Positions 10,601-22,253 of a stretch of DNA of 64,000 bases are shown here, piece after piece. The stretch covers positions 179,438 through 243,437 of the forward strand of contig CAUYUJ010009591.1 of assembly GCA_963575745.1 (NCBI GenBank), in the 5' to 3' direction. The notes under the pieces are model-generated. The model was not told the DNA's origin, did no database searches, and saw only the letters and a list, made by a program, of their open reading frames with translations. The number at the start of each line of letters is the position of its first letter. Position 1 is the stretch's first letter. The translations under genes were made by a program, and so were the position numbers. This stretch comes from Prorocentrum cordatum. Taxonomy: Eukaryota; Sar; Dinophyceae; Prorocentrales; Prorocentraceae.

Positions 10601-10609
10601 GGGTCGAAG

Positions 10610-10775
10610 GATCGCGCCGCGTCGCCGATACATCGGCGATGCATCGGCGATGCATCGGCGACGCACCAGCGATGCATCGTCGACGTCGGCATCTGCGACG
10701 CTGACGCAAGACAAAGCGGGCTGCACATCGAGCCGCATCGGCGACGCATCGGCGATGCGGCGCGATCGTCCGACC
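10610..10775. repeat. CATCGGCGATG short-unit repeat
   Basis: GATGCATCGGCG-type units of about 11-12 bp (10628-10665), partly self-complementary, reappear at 10735-10765 after a less regular spacer. Because the unit is close to a palindrome, either strand could fold into hairpins. Confidence 0.7.
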
Positions 10776-11290
10776 CCCTCTATACTCCGACCCCATCTGC
10801 GAGCATGTCCTTATTCGGCGTGTCGACATTGGGCGGAGGGGGCGAGAAAGGGGGGGCCAGGCTCCGGACCCCTGCCCCATGCGACTGGTTGCAACTGCGT
10901 GCCCGATGGGGGAGGGGCTGCACCTGCCCGAGACAGGCGCCAGAAACAGCCAAGATCTACTCCGAGGGGGGAGGGGGGGGGGGGCGCGAGGCCCCGCGCC
11001 GATCGGCAAAAAAGAAATGCTCACTCTGGGCGGCCCAGAGCCACCTGCCTGCCGGGGGCGTCCGAAGCGCCCCCTCCCCGGGGGACCGGAGCCGACGAGG
11101 GTGCCTTGGGGGGGCGCGCGGCGCCGCGCGCGCCTCCTGCGGGCTGCGCCTGCCGCGGGGGCGGCCGCTGCACCTCGGGCCGCGGAGAGGGAAGGGGGGG
11201 GCGGGAGGGGGGGAGGGAAAGGGAGGGGAGGGGGGGCGGCAACCGACTAAGGGGGGGGGGGGCGCAGCAGTCCTGGATGAAGGCCACGAC
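10776..11290. other. G-rich stretch with dispersed repeat copy B
   Basis: 10940-11020 repeats the segment at 7375-7475 (CAGCCAAGATCT, G run, CCGCGCCGAT.GGC). 11180-11265 is another G/A-rich tract. No gene is recognised. The purine tract borders the decayed retrotransposon that follows. Confidence 0.55.
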
Positions 11291-11299
11291 GAGCAAACG

Positions 11300-14200
11300 C
11301 CTTGGCGCGGGCTCCGATGGCCTCGCGGAGGCGCCTGGGAGAACGCCTGCCTGAAGAACGACGGTGGTGGAAGGCGGATGAGGCAAGCTCGATAGCAGCA
11401 GCATGCGAGAGGACAGTGTCGAGATCGTTGCCGATCCAACGATCGGGGAGCACGGCAGAGAGGGGGTCTTCGCCCCGCGACGATGCGAAAAGGGGGAGAA
11501 AGGGGGCAAGGGAAAGGCGAAGGTAGGGGCAACAGAAACAATGTATAAGAGCGCCCCCGCCGACGGCAGGACAATCCCGGACACGGCCCCCAGGCCCGTG
11601 TCTGAGGCGACGGGTAGTGGGCCATGAATTGCACAAGACTTTGATCGACGAAGTCAGAAAGAAGCGGGGAAGACGAAAGCTCACGAGTCTAAGTCGCTGG
11701 AGACAACGAGCAACCTCTTCATGCGATACTGCGCCCGTCCAAAACTTATATCGAGCACCCAAGTGGAGGTGGCGGTTGAAGGCCCAGGAGAAACTGGTAA
11801 ACTGTTGCCTGCAATGACTTCGGTGGGGAGTCGATGGGATTGCTGGGGAGGGAAGCGAAGGTATCGCGAGCTCGAAGCAGATGGGAAATAACAGAGTCAG
11901 GATGGTGGGGGGTTGCCAGGCACGCCAGACATACGTCACGATTGTTCCGCTCTCGAATTCGATCTTCAGCACATCTGTCAAGTGCTGGGACGGTAAAGCT
12001 GCGCGCACTCTCGCACTCTGCGCGGCCAGGTCAAATGAACGCGACTGTACAGGGAGTGCCTCGGAGAACGAGTGGTGACTTGATGACATTCTCGGACAAT
12101 GGACCTGGCCTCCTCCGGGGGATCAAATACTTGAGACACCTGGCCAATGACGGGCACCGCATAGCGGTCCCAGGCAACCGCAGAATGGATGAAACGAAGC
12201 CCCATACTTGTAATCATGCGGCTTCTCTCGGCGAGTTTTGCGAGGGGAGGCGACAGCGACTCTCGACTGCCACCCAATCCTAGGTAAACGCCCAAGTACT
12301 TGGCATTCGGGGGGGACTAGTACGCAGCCACATCCAGTCCATGCCCTGCGAAATATCGACGGGCCTCCGCCCCGTCGAAAATACGAGGAACAATGATGTG
12401 GCACTTGGAATAATTCACAGCCAATCCTGCGGCCTTGGCTGCGCGCTGAAGCTCGGGAACGATGACTGGGAGAACCGCGGGCAGATGTTGCGTCTATCGA
12501 ACCAAGATAGTCCGCAAAGGCACATGCCACCATATCGTGGCAACTCTTCTGGACGAGGGTGGCCTTCAGGATGGGACTCAGGATCAAAGCAAAGAAAGCG
12601 CCCGAAAGCGGTCACCCTGGTTCCACCCCTCGACGGGCCCAGAAGCCCGATGGGACACTTGTCACCAACGCCGATGCATGTCCAGCCCCCGAAGCACAGC
12701 GCGACAGTGGTCCCGGCGATGTACTACGGCACCCTCATCCTCCTCAGCACGGCAAAGCTCCACGGGTGGAAGACGAACGGGAAAGTTCTGTAAAAAGAAG
12801 AGGCGTCCGCCTGCTTCCCGGGCGCCAAGGGCGCGCGACCAAGAGAAGGGGGCCGCGTCAATTTCGAGGGCGTCGTCGAGCATCGAACGACCGCGAACGC
12901 ATCCACGTTGACGTGGCGCGACTTTGTCAGCTGCGAGGGAGTTAAGCGGATGGGCAAGCAGCGACGAGTAAACCTTGTTGTCCGAATTCCAAAGAAAGAG
13001 CTTCGGCACCTCCAGACACAAGGTCGCCCTTCGGCGGGACGGCGGCGCGGCAGCAATTAAACTCCATACTAAATCGATGCTCATTCACCATGCAGAGGGA
13101 ACCGTCGTGCAAAAACTGGCGAGGCAGATCCGGGGCGTTCCTCCAAATTGAATAGGGCGCACCGTCAGGGCCAGGGGCAGCATCGTTCTTTTTGGCGAGG
13201 GGGGCCGAGCATCTGTTCGTGGCTGACCACGAAGTCCACACGCTGATGCGAATCAGAGACATACGGTGGTCCTTGCTCGTCCAACGGCCCCACCTGGGCG
13301 AGGAACAAATCAGCGGCGGCTGGGCCAATCTGAGCGTCGTCCTCAGCCTCAAAGACGCCGCCCCAGCACTGGGCAGGCATACTGGCCATGAGGGCGGGAT
13401 CCGCGATCGTCTGGCCCGCCGGGGCCCCGGGGCCCGAGTCTCTGAGCTTCCCAAGCTGCGGCCAGCCGACGGACGCGATTGAGATTGGTCGCCTGCACCT
13501 CGGGGGGGTCCGAACTGCCAATAACTAACTTCCTGAGCCCCTGCATTCGCGATATTCCCCTGCAAGCTGGCGACGCGCAGGCGGAACCCCCCCACCCTGC
13601 CCAACCGCTGGCCGTCCCAGGAGGAGGAACAACTCGCAGGCTTCGGGTGGACAGCAAAAGCGGACTTGGCCATCGCGATCAGGATCGCCCTAGCCGACCA
13701 CAGCGGCCGCGGGCACGCGGAGGCCCTCTGCTCGTCTGTCTGGGGGCTGACGTTTTGAACGCGCCATTTCACTTCGCGAGCAGCGCAACGAATATTTGCG
13801 TGGCTTCTTTGAGGCGCTGAGGGGGACCCATAGAGAAAACCTCAATCCTGAACGCATCGTCGCACGTTTGCTTGAAACCTCCATGTGGCGCAATTCAGAA
13901 CGGAATAGCCACGTAGCCGGCATCTTCACTGGCAGGCACAGAGATTCTGAGGAAGACGTGGGGTGATCAGCGGGCTCCTTGAGACCCGCGACGGGCCAGA
14001 CAGTGGAGGAGACGGGTTTGACGTCGATGAGGGCAGCGACGGGAATGCGTGCACGCACGCGATCAAGACGAGCGCAGCTGGGATCGGCATCGACGTCAGC
14101 ACGATGAGAGAAGCGGGGCTGGAACACTTCGGAGCAGAGCAGGAAGATCCGATCGAACAGGGAAGCTACCCTGGATCTCTGGAACGTCTCACGCCCCCTA

Positions 14201-16162
14201 AGAGCACAATACCGAGCATCACCATTCTCGAGGGAAGTTAAAAACACCAGCGATATAGGACGTCGAGAGTCGAGGGACTGAGAAAGCCACGGAGCCTCCA
14301 GAATACTGCACGGGTGTAGGCCTCTGCCCGAGCGGGATCTACATGCACACGTGCAACTTGCAAGACTTCAGCTTGGTTCGCGAGAGCGGGAGCGCCCGCC
14401 CGGGCCCCTGAACCGCAATCAGAATCGCACCAGCAATCTCACTGTCAATGAGCGAGCCATGAATGTGCACGCGGCCGATGTCTCTCGAGAGAAGCGAGGC
14501 GCCGGCTTGGTCCCCGTGGGTTTCCTGGACACACGCAATCGAGCGCCGTCTCAGCAGGGGGGGAGGGACTGATACTTACACTGTCTTCGTCGACTATCTG
14601 AGTGGTGGGAGCAAGGGGGGGGCTCGCGCATTCCAGTGACAGATGGCGAAAGGGGCGGAAGCGGAGGGCAGAGCAAGACGGGGGGAGGGAGCGGCAGGAG
14701 GGCGCGCAGGGGGCCCACTGGCCTGAGCTCCCTCCGCAAGGCTGCGCCTGGACACGCGAGAGGGGACAGAAAAGCGAGCGACAGAGGGCAGATCAGAAGA
14801 CACCGCCGACGACGAGGAAAGCGACGCCGCAGAAGCTGACCCCGAGCCGCTGGAAGTCGTAGTCGAGGCGGAGGTACACCGCAGAGGAGGCGAGCAAGAG
14901 TGCATCTCGCCGATCCTGGAGCTTCCAAACAAGAGGGACTGTCCGCAGTCGGTCTCTCCGCTGCACGCTGCGATGGTGATGCCGAAGCTGTAGTCTGCGA
15001 TGTCCGCGAGGCGGGTTCCTCTTCAGCAGGGGAGGCAATGAGCACGTCCGCCAGCGCAGTGCTGATGATGTCGGCGATCTGCTCCGCTGACATGCCCCGA
15101 CCCTCGAGGCCTGAGAGGCGAGGCTCGAACTGGTCAGTTTCCGCGCCGTTGCGCTGGGCATGGAGCTTCGCCGACGCGAATTCTCATGCGTCGTTCCCGG
15201 TGCGAAGGCGAAGGGCGCCCTTGAAGACGCCGACGCCGAGCTGGCACTTGCCGTCGCCCCAGCGGGGCGCGAGTGCGAGCAGGGTGCGAACAGGAGCCCG
15301 CAGAGAATGTACTACACGCTTCCTGGTCCTCACGTCCATGGGGGGGTCAGCACGAATCCTGAGCGGGAAGATTTTCTGGTTGCGCGGGTCTTGCCACGAC
15401 ATGCCCTGGAAGTTCGCGACCCGCTGGAACTCTTTGGCTGCCTCAGGGCGTTCAAACTTGACCGGGTAGGTCTGGGAGATGGAATGGAAAGCGGGCGTGG
15501 CACCGACAGAGAGGAGGTCAGGGGAAGTGCTGCTTGAGTTGCTCCCAGTGCTGGCGACGAACGGTCTCGAGCACAGACCTGGGGAAGGCACCCACGAACT
15601 TGAGACGAGCGTCTCCACCAGGGACCGCGTCAGGACCTCGAACCTTCTTGTGACCGTTGGCGACGACAGTGGCGAAGCTGGCGGTCGATCCAACACCTTA
15701 ACTAGAGGCACCACTGGAGGAAATACTCTGCAGCGACGCGTTATGGGTCTCGTCGGACTCGCACTTCTTGGTGAGGACGTTGACTCTGTGGATGAGACTG
15801 TTCAGCGTGTTTTGCTGATTGGCGAGCGCCGACTGCTGCCCATAGAAAGAGTTCTTCACCGCGTCAAAACTTTGGATTGAGCTGCTCGCTGACGTGTGAA
15901 CTGGCTTGCGCAACTATAGACTGTGTAGCCGAGGCTATGGCAGCAGCGATGCCAGCTTGCATGGACTGATTCAACTCCTCCGACATAGTCCAGACAAAAT
16001 GACTGGTTGAGCGAGAGCGCGGGAAAAAGGACGGACTGGGTGAGGGTGCCCACCTCCCCCCATGAAGGCAAAGAAACATGGATGCCAAACAAAACTGCCT
16101 TGCCAGCCGCGGTCTAGCGGTATCCCTAAATGCCTTGGGCTGGAAGCCCCCAAAGCCATAGT
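11300..16162 (-). pseudogene. Decayed full-length non-LTR (LINE) retrotransposon
   Basis: Read on the minus strand this is a two-ORF retrotransposon broken by many frameshifts. Near 15986-15860 an ORF1-like start (MSEELNQSMQAG...) leads into a Gln/Asn/Leu coiled-coil-like stretch (about 15780-15860) and an RNA-binding-like segment with SWQDPRNQKIFPLR (about 15380-15450). An apurinic-type endonuclease follows (IACVQETHGDQ, about 14520-14555). Reverse transcriptase motifs include AAPGPDGAPYSIW (about 13145-13190), a RQRGCVRGRSMLDD segment (about 12870-12915), a degraded NQGD motif B and motif C. Thumb sequence (YLGVYLGLGG) lies near 12290. Motif C reads FADY, not (Y/A)xDD, so the second catalytic Asp is lost. 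The 3' limit is uncertain. The 5' end carries a spliced-leader relict. Confidence 0.78.
12503..12527 (-). other. Degenerate RT motif C (FADY)
   Basis: The minus strand encodes A-F-A-D-Y-L-G where an active LINE reverse transcriptase would have two adjacent aspartates. One Asp remains and the second position is Tyr, which would abolish metal binding at the polymerase site. This supports the element being dead. Confidence 0.6.
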
Positions 16163-16185
16163 CTTGAGCCAAACAAAGCTACGGA
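16163..16185 (-). other. Degenerate spliced-leader relict upstream of LINE ORF1
   Basis: Minus-strand sequence begins TCCGTAGC and ends TTTGGCTCAAG, matching both ends of the 22-nt dinoflagellate spliced leader, with a one-base insertion and substitutions between. It lies just before an ATG (16159) and directly abuts the (GAG)n tract on its outer side. The position suggests the element's last active transcript was trans-spliced before being reverse transcribed. Confidence 0.6.
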
Positions 16186-16189
16186 GGGG

Positions 16190-16300
16190 AGGGAACAGGA
16201 AGAGGAGGAGGAGGAGGAGGAGGAGGAGGTGGACGAGGACGAGGAGGAGGAGAAGACGAGGAGAAGGAGGAGGCGGAGGAGGGGGTGGGGGGGGAGGAGG
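16190..16300. repeat. (GAG)n microsatellite between two retrotransposons
   Basis: GGAGGA and GAGGAC units separate the 5' end of the LINE at 11300-16162 from the 3' part of a second LINE at 16320-18210. Purine-rich simple sequence also borders the first element on its other side (11180-11265). Confidence 0.85.
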
Positions 16301-16319
16301 GTTGGACGCCCACTGGGGG

Positions 16320-18210
16320 ACTAGAGAGGAGAGTCCGGGGGGTGCCCATCAAAAGGAAAAACTTGGCGGCCCACCAGGCGGGCTCCATCTCCGCCCCACA
16401 GGTCCCGACAAGCCACCCAAAAAAGAGGCTCCTCGTCGGAATCGGCCTCGGCCTCCGACATGGCAAGCATTCCAAGGGCTCGGGCACGCTCCACGTCAAA
16501 GCCGAAACATTGGCCAGCCATGCAGAGGCTGGTGCGATTCAAGGACTTTGAGGCGAACACGCCCCTCTGGGCCCTAACTGGGGCCCGCACGTCCGTGTGT
16601 AGAACCAGCGAGGAAACGGGCGGCCATGTGCACCGCGCACTCCTCCCCGTCTCTGGCAATTGGCGCGGGGAGGGTGCACGGAGGGACCGCTCCGAATCAA
16701 CCTCCTAAAACGTGGAGGGAGCTGTCATTGATCGCGACCCCCCAACCAGCCACACGGACCCAAGGAAAGTCAAAGCCTTCCAGCTGTAACTCGGTGGCGA
16801 GGTCCTGGGGCCTCCTGGTCACAATCTGGCAGGGGTCAGGAAGGAGGCCTCGCGTAAAACTCTCTTGTGGAGGTGGAGCGGCGCTCCGCTAAAGAACAAG
16901 CCCTCCACCTCCTCTCTCTATCATGCCTGCACGATGTGGGCAGCCACTCCTTCACAACGTGCTCTAGGCTCTAGGGCATCTTGCCCCACTAGGGGGATTG
17001 GGTGTGAATATGTTGTCCCTACGCCACAGAGTTCTCGCAGGGCACCCGAAGTACCTGTGAAAAAGGGCGCCTAGCTCGCCGCAGTGGAGGCATTTAGGCT
17101 TGAGCTGGTTGTCATACGTCGACAGACGGTGCTGGCACCAGTGAGAGCCTGTGGCAAGCCCTCGGAAGGCGCGCTGGTGTCTCGCACTCTGCCCCTCCGA
17201 ACCGTCCGCCAACTCCGAATCCTCCTCCTCCTCCTCCTCCTCCTCCTCCTCCTCCTCCTCCTCCTCCTCCTAATCATCATTCTCCGAAGGCGGCTGCTGT
17301 TACAGCAACTCGTTGAAGATGCCGCTCAAAAAATCGCCTCCCCAAACTGGGGCAGGCCCTATCTTGGAGAGAGCTTGGCGACCCGATGCGGCTCTGGTCG
17401 CGATCCTAGCTTGTTCCACCAGGCAGGAGAGCACTTCGCGGACATCCCAAGAGAGACTCCCAAAGGCTCCACAACACTCCACGGCCCAAGGGATCCAAAG
17501 TCGATCCGACCCGCCGTGAGGATCAGCGCCGCCACGGGGTCTTTGACCAAGGCATACGGCTTGGGTTTGGACAGAAATTGGAACCCTGCAGAAATGGCAT
17601 CTTCCAGGACAGGCGCGCCGATCATGCCGGCCTGAACTATAGATGCGTGTCTTGACAGCATCGGTCGTCAGCTGCACCAGGGGGTCGCTGCGCCAACCCC
17701 ACGAGTAACCATAGACGCGAACCCGAGCGAAGGCCCCCCAGGCAGGCGGCCATCAGCCTTGACTGCGGCTACCCTGAGAGACTTGAGCGTGCCCCCCAAA
17801 AAAAGTTTGGGCGGTCGGGTCCGCTCTGAAAGCCGCTGCTGTGCGAGCTCCAGCCCCTCTGACGTGCGCGACCCTTGAGGCCCTGACGATGGCAGCTAAA
17901 AAACGAGCAAGATGGTTCGAGACACGCCTCCTAGATCAGTCCGTGGCATCTCCGCCTAAGCCGCTGTGGACCTGACTTCGCTCGACCTTGATGAAGCCGC
18001 ACTCTGACGGCATAGCTTCCGCAACTTGACTCGACGAGGCCAAGTATTTATCGCGGTCTCCATAACCTACAGTGGCACACCAACTCAAACTCCGGGGGGC
18101 CTGGCGCCGATCAAAGAGATCCACGCGGAGATCAAAACATGCGTATGTCGTTTGGAACACGTTCCATGGTTCGCGAGAACTCCCGCGACGGGCTCCAACC
18201 TCGTCAGCCC
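16320..18210 (-). pseudogene. 3' half of a second decayed non-LTR retrotransposon
   Basis: Minus-strand segments resemble the post-catalytic part of dinoflagellate LINE reverse transcriptases: SQVHSGLGGDATD (about 17940-17980), KLFLGGTLKSL (about 17790-17825), YGYSWGWRSDP (about 17680-17715) and a zinc-knuckle-like C-X2-C-X7-H-X4-C motif in KCLHCGELGALFHRYFGCPA (about 17040-17095). Near 16355-16510 an acidic segment (AEADSDEEPLFWVACRDLWGG) remains open. Stops and frame changes separate these pieces. A CTC run at 17219-17272 sits inside the former coding sequence. The catalytic palm was not found. Assignment rests on motif order, not on a database match. Confidence 0.55.
17219..17272. repeat. 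(CTC)n microsatellite in the retrotransposon remnant
   Basis: About 17 CTC units, followed by AATCATCATTCTCC. It interrupts the coding sequence of the surrounding decayed element. Confidence 0.9.
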
Positions 18211-18214
18211 CCTC

Positions 18215-18840
18215 TGGTCGCGTGACGATTCGCGCCGCTCTCGCCTCCGCGCCTCCGCTCTCGCCTCTGCGCCGCGCTGAACTTTCCGCAACATCGACCC
18301 CCCGCGTGGGCGCGGCGCACGCCTTTCGCATGCAACTTTTCTTCGACGCGCGAGCGGACGAAGATGCAGTTCTCGCCTCGGCGCCGCGCATATCTGTGCC
18401 TGAAGGTGGCGTTCCCGCGCCGACGCGCCGCGTAGGCTTCACTCGCCTGTCTTTGGGGGGCCCTGCGCGAGGGGGCGACTTGTCGCCCTCGCCCGAGCTC
18501 CGTGCGCGCTTTGCTCGGGTGTGGCGCTCCAGCGCGGGCGCGGCGCATGGCTCGCTCGCGGAGTCGCAGGAAAGCCACCGGGGGCAGCGGTGACGCGCGG
18601 GAGCGGGCGAACTGCCGACCTCGTCCAAGCCCGCGCAGCTTGTGAGTGAAAGTGGCAGTGCTGTGTCAGCGCGGCGCACGCACGCTTCTTCTTCACAACG
18701 CCCATCGAAAGTTCTGCCGTTCCCGCCCCTGCGCGGCCCGCGTACTTGTTGTCTTCGCCAAGTCGTCGGAAGCGGGGCCGCGCGTAAGCACCTTCCGTTT
18801 GCAAGGTGCGAGCGCGTCTGAACTCTAACATCAAAAAGTT
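18215..18840. repeat. GC-rich dispersed block, copy A
   Basis: Irregular units of roughly 110-135 bp carry CTCGCC, TCCGTGCGCGCTTTGC, GTGGCGCTCC and GCGCGGCGCATG phrases. The block ends CGAAAGTTCTGCCGTTCC, then CCCTGCGCGGCCCG. The same order is found at 20690-21110, so the two are paralogous blocks in direct orientation around the ~100-bp array. Minus frames (for example 17936-19039) are open through it, but the repeat character argues against a gene. Confidence 0.65.
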
Positions 18841-19085
18841 CCACAAACGATTGCAATGTCGCGGGAGGGAGGGTGGGGGTGCGCGGGGCCCTCTGACTCG
18901 CTCGCCCTGGCGACCTTGATTCCGTGTCGGTCAATGCTCTCACTCTGCCGCCTACTCGACCGCGCGATGTACGCCCCGCCCCGCTCCTGCCATGCATTTT
19001 GCGACGTGGACGACAGAAGGTCCATGCTGACAGAAGCAATGATTCAGGGACGTACCCAAGCCTTCCTAAACATGACGACTAGACT
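18841..19085. other. Nothing recognised
   Basis: Short unique spacer with no motif of note. Confidence 0.4.
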
Positions 19086-19089
19086 CAGG

Positions 19090-20585
19090 ACCGCTCAATA
19101 CAAACGAACATGTTGAACGAGCCGACGGAACTGCAACGCGCAGCTCGCACCCCCAAGGAACCGCAAGGTCTCGATAGCGTTGGCGTGACACCCAACTCCG
19201 CTGGACCTCTCAGGAGCCCACGAAAGTGGTGACGGCCGCGCAACTCGCAACCCTCACACGGAGCCGCGACGTCTCGACAAGGTCCGCGTGACAGCCCACT
19301 CCGCTGGGCTTCCCAGGGGCCCACGAACATGCAACAATTGCGCAATCCGCAGCCCTCCGAGGGACCCGCGAGGTCTCAACGCGATCTGTTTTCAACTCCA
19401 CTCCCCTGGACCTCCCAGGAGCCAACGAAAATGGCGACAGTTGCTCAGTGCGAAGCCCCCAAGGGAGCCGCGAGGCCTCATCGCGATCTGTTTACAACTC
19501 CACTCCGCTGGGGCTCGCAGGAGCCCAAGAAAACGGCGTCAATAGCGCAGAGGGCAGCCACCGCAGGGACCCGCGAAGTATCAACGCGATCTGTTTCCTT
19601 ACAACTCCACTCCGCTGGACCTTCCAAAACCCGACGAATGGCGACAATCGCGCAATTCGCACCTCCTCCCCAAAGACCCGCGAAGTCGAAACGCAATATG
19701 TGTACAAGTGCATTCCGCTAGACCTCCCAGGAGCCCACGAAAATGGCGACGGTTAAGAAGATAGACCTGCGAAGTCTCAACGCAATGTGTTTACAACTGC
19801 ACTCCGCTAGACCTCCCAGGAGCCCCCCCGAAAATGGCGGCGGTTGCGAAGATCGCCCCCCCCAGAGACCCGCGAAATCGCAACGCAATGTGTTGTCAAT
19901 TCCGCTCTGCTGGACCTCCCACGAGCCCATGAAAACGGCGACAGTTGCGCAGAGCGCAGCCCCGCCGAGGAACCGCGAGGTCTCAACGCGGTCAGTTTAC
20001 AACTCCACTCCGCTGGGGCTCCCAGGAGCCCACGAAGGTGGCGACGGTTGCGAAGACCCCCCCCAAGGATCTGTGAGGTCGCACCGCGATCTGTTCACAA
20101 CTCCACTCTGCTGGACCTCGCAGGAGCCCACGGAAACGGCGTCAATTGCGCAGATCGCAGCCCCCGCCACAGGACCGCGAAGCCTCAACGCGATCTGATT
20201 ACAACTGCACTCCGCTAGACATCCCAGGAGCCCACGAACATGGCGACGGTTGCAAAGATCGCCCCCCCCCCAGGGAACCGCAAGGTCTCAGCGCGATATG
20301 TTCACAACTCCACTCCGCTGGACCTCCCAGGAACCCACGAAAGTGGCGACAAGGGCGCAGTTCACAGCCCCCGCAAAAGAACTGAGAGATCTCAACGAAA
20401 TCTGCTTAAAACTACACCCACCTCCCAAGAGCCCACGAAAGCGGCAACAGTTGCGAAGATCGCAAACCCCCCAGGGAGCTGCGAGGTCTGAAGGCGATCT
20501 GTTGACAACTGCACTCCGCTGGGACTCTCACGAAAGTGGCGACAGTTGCGAAGACCGCACCCCCCCCCAGGGACTTGCGAGGTGA
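19090..20585. repeat. Array of ~100-105-bp degenerate units
   Basis: Units contain CGAGGTCTCAACGCGATCTG, TTACAACTCCACTCCGCTGG, CCTCCCAGGAGCCCACGAAA and GTTGCGCAGATCGCAGCC. About 14 units are visible, diverged from each other by substitutions and small indels. The second half of the unit is shared with the 103-bp array at 26690-27575, so these are two arrays of one satellite family. Period 103 is not a multiple of three, so open frames rotate and stay short. Confidence 0.85.
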
Positions 20586-20589
20586 AGAC

Positions 20590-20690
20590 GAGGAGGAAAG
20601 CAGAAAACGACAGGCAGGAGGATAACGAGGAGGAAGGAGGGAGGAGAAGAGAGGACGAGGACGGGTTTGGAAATACATGTTGCATTGTCT
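20590..20690. repeat. Purine-rich tail of the array
   Basis: GAGGAGGAAAGCAGAAAACG and GAGGAAGGAGGGAGGAG follow the last array unit. The other minisatellite arrays in this window (2876, 27590, 44840, 62560) also end in purine tracts. Confidence 0.6.
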
Positions 20691-21110
20691 TTCGTAAATC
20701 GGATGGGCGAGCGAACGGGCGAACATGTCGCTCTCGCCTCGGCGCCGCGCACACGTCGCTTGGAACTGGCGCTCCCACCTCTGCGCGGCGCACACTTTTC
20801 ACTCGCCAAATGTCTGGAGCCCGCGCGAACGGGCGACGTGTCGCCTTCGCCAAAGTTCCGTGCGCATTCCGCATGGAAGTGGCATTCCTGCGCGGGCGCG
20901 GCGCGTGTTTCGCTCGCCGAACCGCAAGAAAGCGGCGGCAGCAGCGGCACCCGCGCGAGGGCGGGCGAAGTGCTGTCCTCGCCCGGGCGCCGCGCAGCTT
21001 GTGCGTGGAAGTGGCACGTGCTGTTTCCGCGTGGCGCATGTTGGTCTTCGTCGCGGCCATATGAAGTTTTGCCGGTCCCGCCTTTGCGCGGCCCGTTTCG
21101 CGTTCCTCTC
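20690..21110. repeat. GC-rich dispersed block, copy B
   Basis: This is the direct paralogue of 18215-18840. It has TGTCGCCTTCGCC, TTCCGTGCGCATTCCGC, GTGGCATTCC, GCGCGGCGCGTGTTTCGCTC and AGAAAGCGGCGGCAGCAG, and ends TGAAGTTTTGCCGGTCC and CGCGGCCCG. Confidence 0.65.
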
Positions 21111-21219
21111 CCCTTGCCAATTCCAGTCTCAAGCTGTGCCACACTCGATTTTCTATATTATGGGAGGGCGGGTGGGAATGGGCGGGTCGCGCTGACGCAT
21201 TCAATCTGGTTAGCTTGCC

Positions 21220-21510
21220 TCTTCTTCCTCCTCCTCCTCCTCCTCCTCCTCCTCCTCGTCTTCTCCTCCTCCTCCTCCTGCTCCTCCTCCTCCTCCTCCT
21301 CCTCCCTCATCGTCATGCTGCTCCTGCTCCTGCTCCTGTTCCTCCTCCTCCTCCTCCTCCTCCTCGTCTTCTCCTCCTCCTCCTCCTCCTCCTCCTCCTC
21401 CCTCATCGTCATCCTGCTCCTGCTCATGCTCCTGTTCCTCCTCCTCCTCCGCCTCCTCCTCCTCATAATCATCATCATCATCATCATCATCCTCCTCCTC
21501 CCCCCTCCCC
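21220..21510. repeat. (CTC)n microsatellite with CTCATCGTCAT interruptions
   Basis: CTC runs are interrupted twice by near-identical TCCCTCATCGTCATGCTGCT and TCCCTCATCGTCATCCTGCT segments about 110 bp apart, so part of the tract duplicated. A (CAT)n run at 21467-21492 and C-rich sequence follow. The Leu- and Pro-rich open frames are artefacts. Confidence 0.9.
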
Positions 21511-22250
21511 CCCTAAGCGGCCTCGCCCTGCTCCAGGGAAGGCACGAGCTCCTCCGCGTGGCCCCTCAGCCAGTCCAGGCCGTCCTGGGCACGCGGGGAA
21601 GGGATGCTGCGGATAATGCGGAGACGGCGTCCGAAGCTCCATGAACGCAACGAATCGAACGCACGATGGACGAACAACCTCTGCGGATAGCCGCCCAGGC
21701 CCAACGGTTGAGACCAAGTCGGGAGGCCATGGCCTCTTGGAAGATCCAGACGTGCATCGTGACTGCGAGGAAGAAGTTGAGACTGAGAGGGAGGAGATCC
21801 TGGCTGCGAAGTCCTGGTTGTGGACGCAGGGCGACGGCGCGAGCCTCGGCCAGCCCTATGTCATATGTGCCCGAAGAGTGCCCCTCGAGAGAAAACGCCG
21901 CCAAGCTAATTTGAGTGGCCGCGGCCGGAAAACCTTTTTTGGACCCTTAAGACCATGTGCAGTGTGTCCACCTGGCGACTGCAAAGGAAAGAGAAGACTT
22001 GCGAGAAACACCAAACAAACAAAGTGGAGTTCCCGCCTGCTCCTCGAGAGAAAGAGAGAAACCGTGCCGCGCCTCGGCGTGAAGAGTTCGGGCGACGCCC
22101 AGCATCTCGGACTCTCTATCCGCGGCGTGGGCCCCCCCCGAAACTCAAACAGCCTCCCTCGGGCCCGCCGAAGGCCGGGGGGGGTCCAGTAAGGCAGGGC
22201 GACGGTTGGGGCCTACGGGAGCCTGCGCGACGTCCGCGGGTGCGCCCGCC
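21511..22250. other. No gene recognised
   Basis: A minus frame of 112 codons (21566-21904) and a plus frame of 183 codons (21641-22192) overlap. The minus peptide (LNFFLAVTMHVWIFQEAM) looks somewhat protein-like and may be a retrotransposon scrap, but I cannot place it. Confidence 0.35.
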
Positions 22251-22253
22251 AAT

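Noticed and set aside
17936-19039. 367-codon minus frame as one gene
   Set aside because: Only its last part resembles retrotransposon protein. The rest reads through the GC-rich dispersed block that recurs at 20690-21110.
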